DNA of 64,000 bases from Heloderma charlesbogerti (lineage: Eukaryota; Chordata; Lepidosauria; Squamata; Helodermatidae). The stretch lies in the NCBI GenBank assembly GCA_026122225.1, contig JANEZZ010000524.1:186001-250000 (forward strand). The letters run 5' to 3'. Within the stretch, counting starts at the first letter, position 1, and each line of letters starts with the position of its first letter. Positions 46,495-56,272 of this stretch are shown here, in pieces. Under the pieces are notes generated by a model. It did no database searches and was not told the origin of the DNA. It was given only the letters and a program-made list of their open reading frames with translations. The position numbers and the translations under genes were made by a program.

Positions 46495-46621
46495 TTGCTA
46501 GATCACTGACGGACTCGACCTTGGGGGAGCTGGGGGTGGCGATGGCCAACAGGAAGCTCTGGCATGGGCTGGTCCATGAAGTCACGAAGAGTCGGAAGCA
46601 ACTGAGTGAATAAACAACAAA
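46495..46621 (+). mobile_element. RTE-BovB-type 3' end fragment
   Basis: A frame reads RKLWHGLVHEVTKSRKQLSE, parallel to RKAWRAMVHGVTKSWTRLND at the end of the intact BovB, and it is followed by a short AATAAACAACAAAC tail. Only the last about 120 bp are present; it could be an RTE fragment or a SINE that borrowed the tail. Confidence 0.7.
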
Positions 46622-48184
46622 CATAGGCTCTATATTGCAGACATTCTATTCCAACAAGTGGTGGTCAGGAGTGGAACCATCATGAACAATCCCCCACCCC
46701 ACGTTTTCATTGTAATTTTTACATAGGACTTGTGCCTTTCCTTAATAAACAATATTGAATCAAATGACTTAAGTGTGCCTAATACCACACCAGATTGTGG
46801 CTAGTATCTTTTGGTGTCACAGCATGGCAACATCTAAAAGGAACTGGACTGTCGAGAGGGAACCAGCATGTGAATGCCACAATGTTTTCAAAATGCTTCA
46901 CTGCTGACAGTGACAGCATCCAGGTATACCATACAATGGACTACTTAAGGCAACTCAGTTCAATATGAATGAAATTAAGTTGTGGCTTCAGAAATTATTG
47001 GGAGAAAATGTACTCCCAGTACATTGTGTCTTCTTGGAATGCCTTTGTGTGGTGGTTCCCTGCTTGTGGGGAGCCATTCATATAAAATAGTTGCCCCAGG
47101 CAGAACTGGACCATTTGCCAACCACTGCGAGTCAATGAGTGTTTATGCTGCCTATGGCAGCCATTTTACACAAATGGCTCACAATGGGGCTGTCACAGAA
47201 TCAAATCAAACGCACTTAGGAATCCATTCATGACCATATCCATAAGTGGGAAAAGTTAGCATTTTACATTCTACTCAAGAGTATTTAAAATGTATATGCA
47301 AATGTAGATAACACTTGATGTGTTAATGAGTATGCTAATATTCTTAAGAAATTATTAAACCTTGAACCAAAACGGGATTGTGGCAGTGCGTCGACTGTGA
47401 TGCAGGCTAGCAGCAGGATTGCAGCCATAGGCCTGAGATGAGTTCCTGAGACTGACCGATTGAGTGACGCATCATCAACAAACCACACACCAGACAATTT
47501 ATCTGCATCTTCCAAACAGCTTTCAATCACCTCGGCAGGAGAGGGAGCATATTGGAAAAGAATGGCTCTTCAGAACCGTCTTCCTAAGGGAAAGTAAACA
47601 ACAGCCATCTCCTGCACAGCAGCTGACAGTAGCGTAGCAGCACCAGCCCGCCCTAACTCATACCAGGGAAGCCCCTGAATTACTGGACTCAAGAGCCCTG
47701 AGTTACATGAGTGGCAGCTTGCTATTCATAATATGCAGACAGACGTGGCAGGTCACTATTCACAATGAGTAGACAGAGGGGATAAATTAGCAACCTTACT
47801 GTGAACTGCAGCACCCTGAATAGAGCAAAGACACAACCCGCCACTTCAGTGCCCACATGAAATGAGGACTATGAGACTCTATGAGAGCCTTCTCAAGTTC
47901 ACCACTCATAGTTACAGAGAAGATATTTTTAAAAATGATTATACTATACGGCTTGTGAAACATTGCTCAAGTAAGGCCGCTCTAATGAAGTGTAGTCAGC
48001 TAACTACAGAAACAACTTTCTTCTCATTGTAATGTTGTCCCCATACTCACCAAGACGTTCCTTTCCTCCCCGTATGTTGCTCCCCAAACACAATTCATTC
48101 AACATCTGAGACTCGGACTGTTCCAGTGTCCTTCACCACTGAAGTACAGTGGGTATGTAAAAGAAGCAGGTTCTTTTCAATTGA
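46622..48184. other. No gene recognised
   Basis: Moderate-complexity DNA without a recognised repeat. Small open frames near 47.0 and 47.3-47.5 kb have no protein-like features. Confidence 0.45.
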
Positions 48185-48430
48185 GGCACCAACTTTGTGA
48201 AATGTCTCCCTAGGGAATCCCAACCAGCCCCAAATGCAGATGCTCAGTTAAGACCTGGCTATTTAGAAAAGGGGTTTTGTATGGGCAGAGAGGTTTTTTG
48301 CTGTGGGTGGTTCCCACCCCAGATGACTTGTGTTGGAGTTCTTTTCCCCTTTTGATCTTTACTGCTTTAGCTTTTCATGATATGGGTGTTTATTTTCAGT
48401 TTCATGCTGCTGGTTTCTTTTAAAGACGGA
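48185..48430 (+). pseudogene. L2-clade LINE fragment, C-terminal RT
   Basis: GGCACCAACTTTGTGAAATG followed by CTCCCTAGGGAATCCC corresponds to the AP-LWNxLP region (here APTLCEMSP-like), then TTAAGACCTGGCTATTTAG matches the LKTWLF segment. Decayed, short. Confidence 0.6.
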
Positions 48431-48439
48431 TGGATAGAC

Positions 48440-48454
48440 AGATAGATAGATAGG

Positions 48455-48491
<37 letters not shown>

Positions 48492-48518
48492 GACAGACAG
48501 ACAGACAGACAGACAGAT
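48440..48518 (+). repeat. (GATA)n then (GACA)n microsatellite
   Basis: GATA units run to about 48490 and are followed by seven GACA-type units. Compound GATA/GACA arrays are well known in reptiles. Confidence 0.95.
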
Positions 48519-48707
48519 TACAATAAAAACAGGCTCTAGAAGGAATAATACAATGGTGGAGTGCATAGGCAAGGCCAAGAAGACAGAGTCAATGAGAGCA
48601 TTAGAGGCACAAGAGGGTCAGGCAGACAGCTGGTTATGAAGGCTCACCAAGAAATGCAGAAACAAGCACCTAGTTTCCACTGAGCTGATAAGCCTCTCTG
48701 TCAGGAG

Positions 48708-49201
48708 TAGGGATGGCGGAGAATTCCATCACGGACTCCAATGAGGCCAGATTCTAAAGAATCTGGCCCCTTGGAGTCCGTAGCGGAATGGACCACCCAC
48801 CTCCGCCACCCTGTGAAGTGTTCCCGGAACGGATCCTACCTGCCACCAGCCGGGTCCGGTCCGTCCGCTACCATCCGCTGCTGGTCTGCAGAAGCAAATA
48901 GCATCCGGCATAGTGGACGCCATTTGCGTCCCTGCTTTTTGCCATGATAGGCTACGTAAATCTTTATGTAGCCTATCACGGCAAAGAGAAGGGAAACAAA
49001 TGGCGTCTGCTACGCCGGACACCATTTGCGTCCGCAGACCGGCAGCGGACGGAAGTCCGGCTGTGGATGGACCCGGCCAGCAGTTCTGCGGACTCGCTGC
49101 AGAGTGGAGCCAGCCAGGGAGGATTCCGGGGGGAGGGACAGATCGCCTCCCCCTCCCACAGACCCCCCAGTGGACTGGTGAGTGGGTTTCGTACACCCCT
49201 A
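48708..49201 (-). mobile_element. Palindromic hAT-like element, copy P5 (shortest, reversed)
   Basis: The ends read TAGGGATGGCGGAGAATTCC and TTTCGTACACCCCTA, the reverse of P2/P4. Flanks GTCAGGAG (48700-48707) and GTTGGGAG (49202-49209) match at 6 of 8. Only one palindromic module remains (48942-48983, GATAGGCTACGTAAAT arm), bordered by CGCCATTTGCG and ACACCATTTGCG arms. At 494 bp it is the shortest of the five. Confidence 0.85.
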
Positions 49202-49209
49202 GTTGGGAG

Positions 49210-50029
49210 CCCTTTTCATGTGTTAATTGTATGAAGAAGGTCTGCACTGAAAGCAGCAGTGGGGCTGCACCATTGGCTCTGCCCCTCACATCAGGTAGTG
49301 CCGCCCGCTCCCCAATGTCCATTCATTCAGGATGCTCATCAAAGCAGGAGAAGTCTATGCATGTAGAGTTCTACATATGTAGGCATTCTCAAACATTTTA
49401 ACCCTACACAATCAGGGTTCCAGCACCCTTGAAAGTCTACACGTAAACCTCTGTGCATATAGGCTTTTCTTTCTCAGATGCTGTGGACCAGAGCTGGGGA
49501 AACCACCCGAGGGTAGGCGCAGTGCCAGCAATGCAGCTCCACAGTCTCTTTCAAAGTGAAACCCTCTTCACATGATTAGGGGGCTAGTCCATTTCACCAC
49601 TTCAGACTCCGCAAGACTACACTCCCTGACTGAATGCTCCTCCATTACAAAGGATCCTCCCCATATAGAAAACTTAATGGAAGGGTTCTTGCCTAATTCC
49701 TCCCTGATATGCTAGTTTTCTAAATACAGGAATCTTTTTCTTTTGGTGAGGGAGCATTTCATCATCTAATTCCCATTTTGCATCCCCATTTTGCATGCAG
49801 AGGATGAAAAACTAACAATAAATTTTTAAAAATTAAGAGCAGGCCATGCAATATACTACTACAGGCAGTGCAGAACAGAAACTGAAAGCACAGGACCTGA
49901 TTCAGGCACCTCTTGCTATGGCAAACCAGGAGGGCCAATACATTACACCCCACCTGAAGTAGGTCAAATCAGACACAGGTTTACTGTCTCAGTGAGAACT
50001 AGTCTAAAAGCTAAAGAAATTTCAGTGTG
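49210..50029. other. No gene recognised
   Basis: No repeat signature or exon-like ORF beyond the read-through from P5. Confidence 0.45.
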
Positions 50030-50168
50030 CAGGGATGGGGGATCTATGATCCTCTCGATGTTGTTGGACTCCAACTCCCATTAGCCCCAGCTAGCATGGC
50101 CAATAGTCAAGTGTGATGGGAGTTGTAGTTCAACAACATCTGTTGGGCAACAGGTTGTCCACACCTGG
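50030..50168. mobile_element. Foldback MITE, CAGGGATGGG family copy 1
   Basis: CTCTCGATGTTGTTGGACTCCAACTCCCAT at about 50052-50081 (only parts quoted: TGTTGTTGGACTCCAACTCC) pairs with GATGGGAGTTGTAGTTCAAC at 50117-50136. Left terminus CAGGGATGGG. Relatives are at 51626 and 54516. Confidence 0.65.
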
Positions 50169-50582
50169 TAGAGGATAGAAGAGGTTCAGTAGGAACAATG
50201 GTCATTTACAGGAGCATTTTTAATGTAGTTTTCTTCATGGTTCTGGTGTGAGTTGTTGACTGAGAGTTTTTTAATGTTACAAACAGCATTTCGTAGCTGT
50301 GTTTATTAATGTCTCCCTCCCCACATTTTCTAAATACAGACCAAAGAAGGCGGGAAGCTAGCAGCATTTTTCTCCAAGTTAAAAACTTCTCATTATCTGA
50401 TGTTGCAATCAGATTTTGCAGAGAGTTACTAGCTGAGTTTAACCACAAGAATCAGATTGGTTTTTAAAAAATCTTTCCATAATTTGCTTTGGTGGTTGCA
50501 AACATGCGATTGCATATCTCCTGGAACATAAATATAACTTGCTCAAATTTGCATTTTTGGAAGTGTGGTTAAGGAAAGAATA

Positions 50583-50679
50583 AGGGCACAATCCTATGCC
50601 TGTATAGACAGGCTGGCTGGGGAATGCTTGGAGCTGTAGGACCTTTTTGTGTCTAAACATGCATAGGATTGCACCTTAA
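50583..50679. mobile_element. Harbinger-like foldback MITE
   Basis: GGGCACAATCCTATGCCTG at the left and CATGCATAGGATTGCACC at the right are inverted, with GGCTGGCTGGGGAATGCTTG between. TAA-type bases flank both ends. Same family as 3029. Confidence 0.7.
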
Positions 50680-51208
50680 GACATTCTAAGAATTAGACAC
50701 TCCCTTCCTTCCTGATGGGCAAAGCCATCCTGAGAGTGGCTGGCGTGGAACAATGAGGCGGATTCATCACCCCTTTCCCAGCCTTGCCAACTCATGCAAG
50801 CCAGGACAGAAGATGGTGGGGCAATCTCGCTAGGCTGTTCAGCCTGGCAAATCTGTGTATTTCAATTACCTTCCACAACTGACAACAATGTTGAAGATCA
50901 GCTACACCAGGCCCAGGGCTGGTGTAGCTGAAGGCCCATTTGGGACAAGAGGCTTTGGATCTACTAGATCCAAAGTCGGCAACTCCTTGCCTATGTCCTG
51001 TCCATGGAATGCCCCGTTTCAGGGCTTTCTGACAGGAGAACCACCAGTGGAAGCTTTCTGCCCACCTGGGCACAGCAGGGTCTTCCACCATGCGATAGTC
51101 TCCCCCTCCCCCAGTGTCATTCTTCTCTGCCAGCAGAGGCTGGCGGAAAGGGACCAACACAACCTCCCAACACCCTACAGCCATAACATTGGGAGGGTAG
51201 AATTGTGC
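50680..51208. other. No gene; two adjacent hairpins
   Basis: CAGCTACACCAG (50899-50910) pairs exactly with CTGGTGTAGCTG (50919-50930), and CTTTGGATCTA (50953-50963) pairs exactly with TAGATCCAAAG (50965-50975). The 130-codon minus-strand frame here has no recognisable domain. Confidence 0.5.
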
Positions 51209-51331
51209 TCTAAGGGCACAGTCCTTTGCATGGTTGGACAGAGAAAAGGCCTACAACTCCCAGCATGCCCCAGCCCACTGGGAGTTGTAGACCTTTTGTC
51301 TGTCTAACCATGCATAGGAATGTACCCTAAC
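51209..51331. mobile_element. Harbinger-like foldback MITE with TAA duplication
   Basis: GGGCACAGTCCTTTGCATGG pairs with CCATGCATAGGAATGTACCC, and CTACAACTCCCAGCATGCC pairs with GGGAGTTGTAG. TAA lies at both ends (just before GGGCAC and just after TACCC). Same family as 3029 and 50583. Confidence 0.75.
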
Positions 51332-51527
51332 TTACTCTTTTCAATCCTTATTTTTTTATATTTTTAACCCACCGACTTCAGTTTTTATTCTTCTTCTTAG
51401 GTATTCTTTTCTGTCAATGTGCTGCATTTGCAATAAAATATCTATACTTATTTTTTACTGTTTCATTTCTTTTTAACTCCCAGCTCCAGATATTTGAATT
51501 TATTGGCAGGAAAATGATGAAAAGCTA

Positions 51528-51622
51528 ACCACACAACCCTATACATGTCTACTCAGAAATAAGTTCCATTGAGTTCAATGGGGCTTACTCCTAGGGAAGT
51601 GGTTATAAGACTGCAGCCTAAA
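51528..51622. mobile_element. Small MITE (GGGAGTAAG/CATTGAACTCA family, inverted)
   Basis: GTCTACTCAGAAATAAG, TTGAGTTCAATGGGGCTTAC and GACTGCAGCCT are the reverse of the 34883 and 15876 copies. Confidence 0.6.
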
Positions 51623-51625
51623 TCA

Positions 51626-51768
51626 GCCTTCCCCAACCTGTTGTCCTCCAGGTGTTTTGGTCTATAAATCCCAGCATCCCTGACCATTTTCCACACTGGG
51701 TGGATCTGCTGAGAGTTGAAGTCTAAAACTTCTGGAGAACCCCAGGTTGATGAAGGCTGGGCTAAACC
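51626..51768. mobile_element. Foldback MITE, CAGGGATGGG family copy 2 (diverged)
   Basis: CCTTCCCCAACCTGTTGTCC at the left pairs imperfectly with CCCCAGGTTGATGAAGGCTG at the right; the centre has AATCCCAGCATCCCTGACC. It resembles 50030 and 54516 but is diverged. Confidence 0.5.
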
Positions 51769-51939
51769 AAGCTAAACTTTACGTTTGTTTTCTGTCAGAG
51801 AAATTATTTCACTTTGAATATAGTGAATATATATTTGGCACAGCACTGTTGCACAAAAGGAGTCTTTAATAGGCACTAAGGGTTACAACTGAGGGCATAT
51901 GATGGGATTTTAATGTCAGTTGCTTTATCAGGTCCCAGT

Positions 51940-52090
51940 ATCTCACTGTAATTGTTTTTAGCTGTTTTAAATTATTTTTACATTGTGCATGTTAAAGTTT
52001 TTATATTACATTTTGTAATTTTTGTGAACTGCCCGGAGGACTTTGGCTATTGGGCAGTATCAAAATTAAATAAATGAAAATGAAATGAAA
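51940..52090 (+). repeat. L2-clade 3' end
   Basis: TTTTTGTGAACTGCCCGGAG, GACTTTGGCTATTGGGCAG and TATCAAAATTAAATAAATG match the L2-type 3' terminus at 28.86 kb. Confidence 0.7.
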
Positions 52091-52554
52091 ACAGAAATTG
52101 CTTTAAATCTGTACCTAACAGGGTGTATCTTTTTTTCCCAGTTCTACCCTTGAGTAAGTGCAGGGGCTACAATTTGGATCAGGACCCTAGCATGGGGGCA
52201 CGGGGAGAGAGAGGGAGGCATCTAAGATCCAGATCAGGAGTGCTGCACCTACTCTAGAGTAAAAATGGTGAGGTGTGGCAGAGGTAGCTGCTAGAAACAG
52301 ATGGGGAGAGCAATCCTATGCGACCTAGACAGCGACTGGGAAGGCCTAGGAAGCTGAGGATCTTCTCCTCCATACCCATAGACAGAGCTACGAGCATAGA
52401 CGAGGAGATCCAATCATAGATCTTCTCCCCACCTCAATCTCCTCCTCCCTCCCAGCCCCCATGGAAAGCTTCTCATATGAGGTTGTAACTGCGACCTCAT
52501 AAGAGAAGTTGGAGAGGGAGAAAAGGGGAGCATGACGACATGAGGAGAGGAGAG
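52091..52554. other. No gene; degenerate MITE trace
   Basis: 52100-52300 has CCCTTGAGTAAG, GGATCAGGACCCTAGCATGG and TACTCTAGAGTAAAAATGG words shared with the foldback MITEs at 13425 and 54155. The rest is GA-rich. Confidence 0.4.
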
Positions 52555-52753
52555 TGTCAGAAATGGATTGTCCTTCACAGTCGACACCACAAGGAGACAA
52601 AGCTTCAAGCTAATACTACTTTATTTTGCTAGAGACTAACCTCTCTACAAATGCAGATTCCGGGAAGCTCTCAGACTGCCTCAGGCCCCTAAGCAACTAA
52701 TCCGCAATTTCTAATTAGAGGAGACAAACCAGAGGGTAGTGAAGTTGCTGACA
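52555..52753 (-). repeat. LTR-like segment, 199 bp, TGTCAG...CTGACA ends
   Basis: On the minus strand it begins TGTCAGCAACTTCAC, contains an AATAAA signal and ends CCATTTCTGACA, so both termini are TG...CA with a 6-bp inverted repeat. It follows the ORF tail at 52805 by about 50 bp. A similar arrangement is at 12469-12700. The exact start is uncertain: a purine tract AAGGGAGGGGCATC at about 52795-52808 could place it farther upstream. It lacks a matching flanking duplication and a second LTR in the window. Confidence 0.5.
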
Positions 52754-52804
52754 GTTCGGGCATGAACCTCACGGCCAGACTTGCTTTGCAGTGATGCCCC
52801 TCCC

Positions 52805-53254
52805 TTAGGTTGGCTCCCTCCTACATTGGCTTCCAAGAGTGGCTATCCTGGTGCAGAGTCTGAGCCCTATCCCTAACTTTTCCTGTTTTGCTTTGCGACG
52901 TGCCCTAGTTTCTCTCAAATCATGCCCCTCTTCCTCCTTGGAAACTTGAGTCCTAACGGTTAAAGAAGGGGGCAGGGACTCCGCCTGGGCCATCTGTTTG
53001 TCAAGACCTTTAGAGGAATCTCTCCCAGTGTCTTGGCTCACTAGGGAGGGTCCCTCCCCTGGGCTGTGATCCAGCTGCTCCAACTCAGATTCAGAATGGG
53101 AGCTGTCAGACATCTCAAAGCACTTGGACTCATCCCCCTGACAGAGAGGCTGCAATACACAGTATTCTATGGCCCCTCCAGTCCCCTGCCCACCCACTGA
53201 AAGGCAAGCTATTTCCATTTTATCGTAAGCTGTTTGCATTTTAAATGGAGGCAC
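52805..53254 (-). pseudogene. C-terminal ORF of a retroelement-like protein, paired with 12.7 kb
   Basis: A 149-codon frame on the minus strand has an acidic Ser/Glu stretch (SDSSHSESELEQLDHSP), a middle part SLTVRTQVSKEEEGHD and a basic helix-like stretch LRETRARRKAKQEKLGIGL. The same three blocks in the same order are found at 12726-13040 despite strong DNA divergence. The frame ends just before an LTR-like segment. No catalytic motif is visible. The upstream part (beyond 53254) is lost or unreadable. I do not recognise the protein. Confidence 0.5.
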
Positions 53255-53902
53255 AGAAGCAAAATCACTTCTCTCCTCCTCTCACGCTCCCTGGCTCTTG
53301 CCAGGAGGGCATAGGGGGAGGACTCCGAACCCAGAGCCATCTGTCTATCAGGAGCGCAAGTCATAGGATTGTGCCCTTAAAGTAATGTCTGTTTTGGCCC
53401 TCAGAGGTCTTGGTTAGAAGTTTATGAAGTTCTGACATAATGCTTTTGTACCTAGAAGCTGAACACTGGAGGGACTCCTTGCTTGGGCATGTACATCCGT
53501 TTTTTAAAAAAGATTGGTTCATTCAAATATCCTTTCCTTATTAATGATCCTATGATTGTAGATTCCTAATGAAATTGTGGTTGGTTAGTTAGTTAAAATT
53601 ATTCTGAAGCCACCTTTAAGGCAGCATACAGGAGTTTAAAAAACCATACAAAAACATACAAAATAGGCAATAAATATACCATAAAATACTATGAAACATT
53701 ATAAAAACAAATTACAGCAATAAAACCTGCGGCCCACAGATTATGGGAAAGCCAGTGAACCAAAGGTTCATAGGATCATCTTAACTCATTCTGATTAAAT
53801 ATTTTCAGCATGGGAGTTGTTACATCAGAACTCCTATGTCTATTTGCAAATATAAAACAGAGCCCTACAGGATCAGACTGAAGATTCATCTGGCCCAGGT
53901 TC
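53255..53902. other. No gene recognised
   Basis: TAGGATTGTGCCCTTAAAG near 53364 is the end of a Harbinger-like MITE, and GTAATGTCTGTTTTGGCCC near 53382 an end of the 13425-type MITE. Otherwise unremarkable AT-rich DNA. Confidence 0.4.
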
Positions 53903-54070
53903 ATAAGAACATAAGAAAGAGCCCTGCTGGATCAGACCATGGGTCGATCCAGTCCAGAATTACGTTCCTGTTTCCCTTAGTGGCCAGCCAAAGGCCTCTT
54001 GGAAGCCCACAAACAGAACATTAAGACAATAGTGCTCTTTCTCCTGTGTTTGCTCCCCAACAACTAGTAC
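53903..54070 (+). repeat. Unclassified interspersed repeat (GAACATAAGAA family), copy 2
   Basis: AAGAACATAAGAAAGAGCCC, TGCTGGATCAGACCATGGG, TTAGTGGCCAGCCAAAGGCC and GGAAGCCCACAAACAG follow the order seen at 44256. Confidence 0.6.
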
Positions 54071-54154
54071 TACTCATAGGCATATGGCCTACAAGAGATC
54101 CAGTGTGGGGTAGAGAGAGAGAATTGCCCAGAGTCATCCACTGCACTTCTTAGC

Positions 54155-54398
54155 TGAGGGCCAAAAGGGATGGTACTTGAAAAATAGCAGCAGTTGTTTT
54201 TTTTTACTCTAAAGTAGGCGCAGGAGGCTCGGTCCTGATTGGGGGCCCCTAGCATGGAAGCTTTCACCCTTTCCCCCTGCTATGGGACTGATCCAGATCA
54301 GGGGCCCCACACCCGCAATTTCTATTGCAAAATAGGGGCCCATAAAGCAAATGGCAATGGCAGCAGCTATCTTTAAAGTAATGTCTGTTTTGGCCTTG
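54155..54398. mobile_element. Foldback MITE (GGCCAAAAC ends), second copy
   Basis: GAGGGCCAAAAGGGATGGTA at the left pairs with TGTCTGTTTTGGCCTTG at the right, and AATAGCAGCAGTT with GGCAGCAGCTATCTT-like sequence. The middle has GGTCCTGATTGGGGGCC and GATCCAGATCAGGGGCCC, also inverted. Related to 13425-13651. Confidence 0.6.
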
Positions 54399-54515
54399 GG
54401 TGAGGATTTAACCTGGTTTTTCCCCATCACCAGCCTCAACACTCTAGCATTACAGAGATTTCTTCATTACTGTTAATTCACCCAGTTGATTGCCTTGTTG
54501 TTGATTGACTTACAG

Positions 54516-54653
54516 CAGGGATGGGAAATGTGTGGCCCCCCAGATGTTCATGGACTGCAATTCCCATCATCACTCACCATTGGCTATGCTGGCTAAGACT
54601 GGTGGGAGTTGCAGTTGTTGAACATCTGGAGGGCCACATGTCCCCAACCCCAG
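54516..54653. mobile_element. Foldback MITE, CAGGGATGGG family, near-intact
   Basis: CAGGGATGGGAAATGTGTGG at the left pairs with CCACATGTCCCCAACCCCAG at the right, and CCCAGATGTTCATGGACTGC with a GCAGTTGTTGAACATCTGG-type arm. Flanks ACTTACAG (54508-54515) and ACTTACTG (54654-54661) match at 7 of 8, consistent with a hAT-type duplication. 138 bp, non-coding. Confidence 0.75.
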
Positions 54654-54661
54654 ACTTACTG

Positions 54662-55389
54662 AGCTATGGTCCCTCTCGTATGTCTGTGAGAGTTGACCAA
54701 ATTGGCTGATAAGACGAATCTGTTAAATGGTTTATATTTGGAGTGCAATGTGAGCAATCTATTTATTTAATTGTTGCATTGTAAAGGAGGCAATTGAGAT
54801 AACATTCTCTATCCATAACATATAATGAAGAACTATACCAGCAGTTTAGCAAACTCAATGCTAACAGCTTCCTTTAATGGAGCATGAATCTGCTTAAACT
54901 AGCCATAAATATTTGTGGGCAGCATGAATAAAAATAATTTCTAACAAATAATTACAGCTGAGATTAAGAGCTGACATATTGCTGCTTGGCAGTTGCACAG
55001 CTGGGTTTTTAGCTTGGAGCATTAGAACAGCTCGATTACTTGCAACGGGGGGTTATTTATTCTGCTGACCTGCTAGCACAATTCTCCTTTGGGTTTTTTT
55101 TCTATCAGAGTGTAATATCTCACAGTTTTAACATGTCTGTTTACTTCTTCCATTAAATTCTCCCCCCTTCTTAAATAAACAGATGGTTCATTTAGCAGGT
55201 GTGATTATTTTTTAGCCATGTCTCTATCATACTGTTGTTTCCTGTTTCAATGTCTGGGGATTCCCTTGGGCAGAGGTGTTCACATCTCTGAAGGGGGTGG
55301 GGGTTAAACAAACAAAACCAATGCCAAAGGACCTGAAATTGAAATTCTATGGCCAAACTAAATGTATGGAAGTCAAAAACATTTGTTTA
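54662..55389. other. No gene; conserved-noncoding candidate
   Basis: 54760-55160 is complex, repeat-free, AT-rich sequence with TAATTACAGCTGAG, CATAAATATTTGTGGG and GCTTAAACTAGCC-type motifs (homeodomain- and E-box-like words). It looks like a vertebrate developmental enhancer, but there is no alignment to support this. Confidence 0.35.
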
Positions 55390-55394
55390 TTTGT

Positions 55395-56272
55395 CAATTT
55401 ATGACTTGATACGTATAACTGAGACTTGGTGGGATGACTCTCATGACTGGAGTACAGCAATTGAAGGATATAACTTGTTCAAAAAGAACAGGAGGAACAG
55501 AAAGGGAGGTGGGGTTGCGCTGTATGTGAAAAATACATATCTCTGCACAGAAATACAGGAGGATGAGCTTGGTAGCCCCATCGAGAGTGTCTGGATCAAA
55601 ATAAATGGAGCAAAGAATAAAAGGAACCTGGTGGTCAGAGTCTACTACCAGCCACCCAATCAAGGAGAAGACGAGGATGAAACTTTTGAAAAACGAATAG
55701 CCAATGTTTTAAGGAAGCATGATGTGGTAGTAATGGGGGACTTCAATTTCCCCGATATTTGTTGGGAGACAAATTCTGCAAAACATGGCCCCTCCAGGAG
55801 ATTCCTGACTTGTGTGGTGGATAACTTCCTCCTACAGAAAGTAGAGGAAGGAACTAGAGGATCGGCTATCCTTGACTTGATCCTAACCAACACAGATGAC
55901 TTAGTGGATAAAGTGGCAGTTACAGGAACTCTGGGGGAAAGTGACCATGTTGCACTTGAGTTCTTGGTTCTAAGGGAAGCAAAAGCTGAGTGTAGTCAAA
56001 CGCATACCCTGGATTTTAGGAAAGCTGATTTTAATAAACTCAGAACAATGATCAGTAAGGTCCCATGGCAAGCGATGCTAATGAGAAAAGGAGTCCAAGA
56101 AGGGTGGGAGCTTTTAAAAAAGGAAATTCTCAAGGTACAATTACAAACAATTCCAACAAGAAGAAATGGTGGAAGACAACAGAAGAAGCCAATGTGGCTT
56201 CACAAAAAGCGTAGGGATGACCTGAAAACAAAAAAGGACACATATATAGGAAGTGGAAAGAAGGCCAAGTAA
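55395..56272 (+). pseudogene. CR1 endonuclease domain (N-terminally truncated)
   Basis: Motifs in order: ITETWWDDSHDW (catalytic Glu), GGGVALYVKN, YYQPPNQGE, VVVMGDFNFPDICWE (GDFN box), LDLILTNTDD and GESDHVALEF (SDH box). The frame breaks near 56240, where an extra base or two turn TYRKWKEG into TYIGSGKK, and ends at a stop at 56270. The first Met upstream (55349) belongs to unrelated flanking sequence. Confidence 0.85.

Noticed and set aside
50792..51307. Overlapping 130- and 150-codon frames on opposite strands
   Set aside because: Mutually antisense, GC-richer local DNA with hairpins; no recognisable domain and no splice context.
52555..52753. A solo LTR with flanking duplication
   Set aside because: The flanks AGAG and GTTC do not match, so a solo LTR cannot be claimed; reported only as LTR-like.
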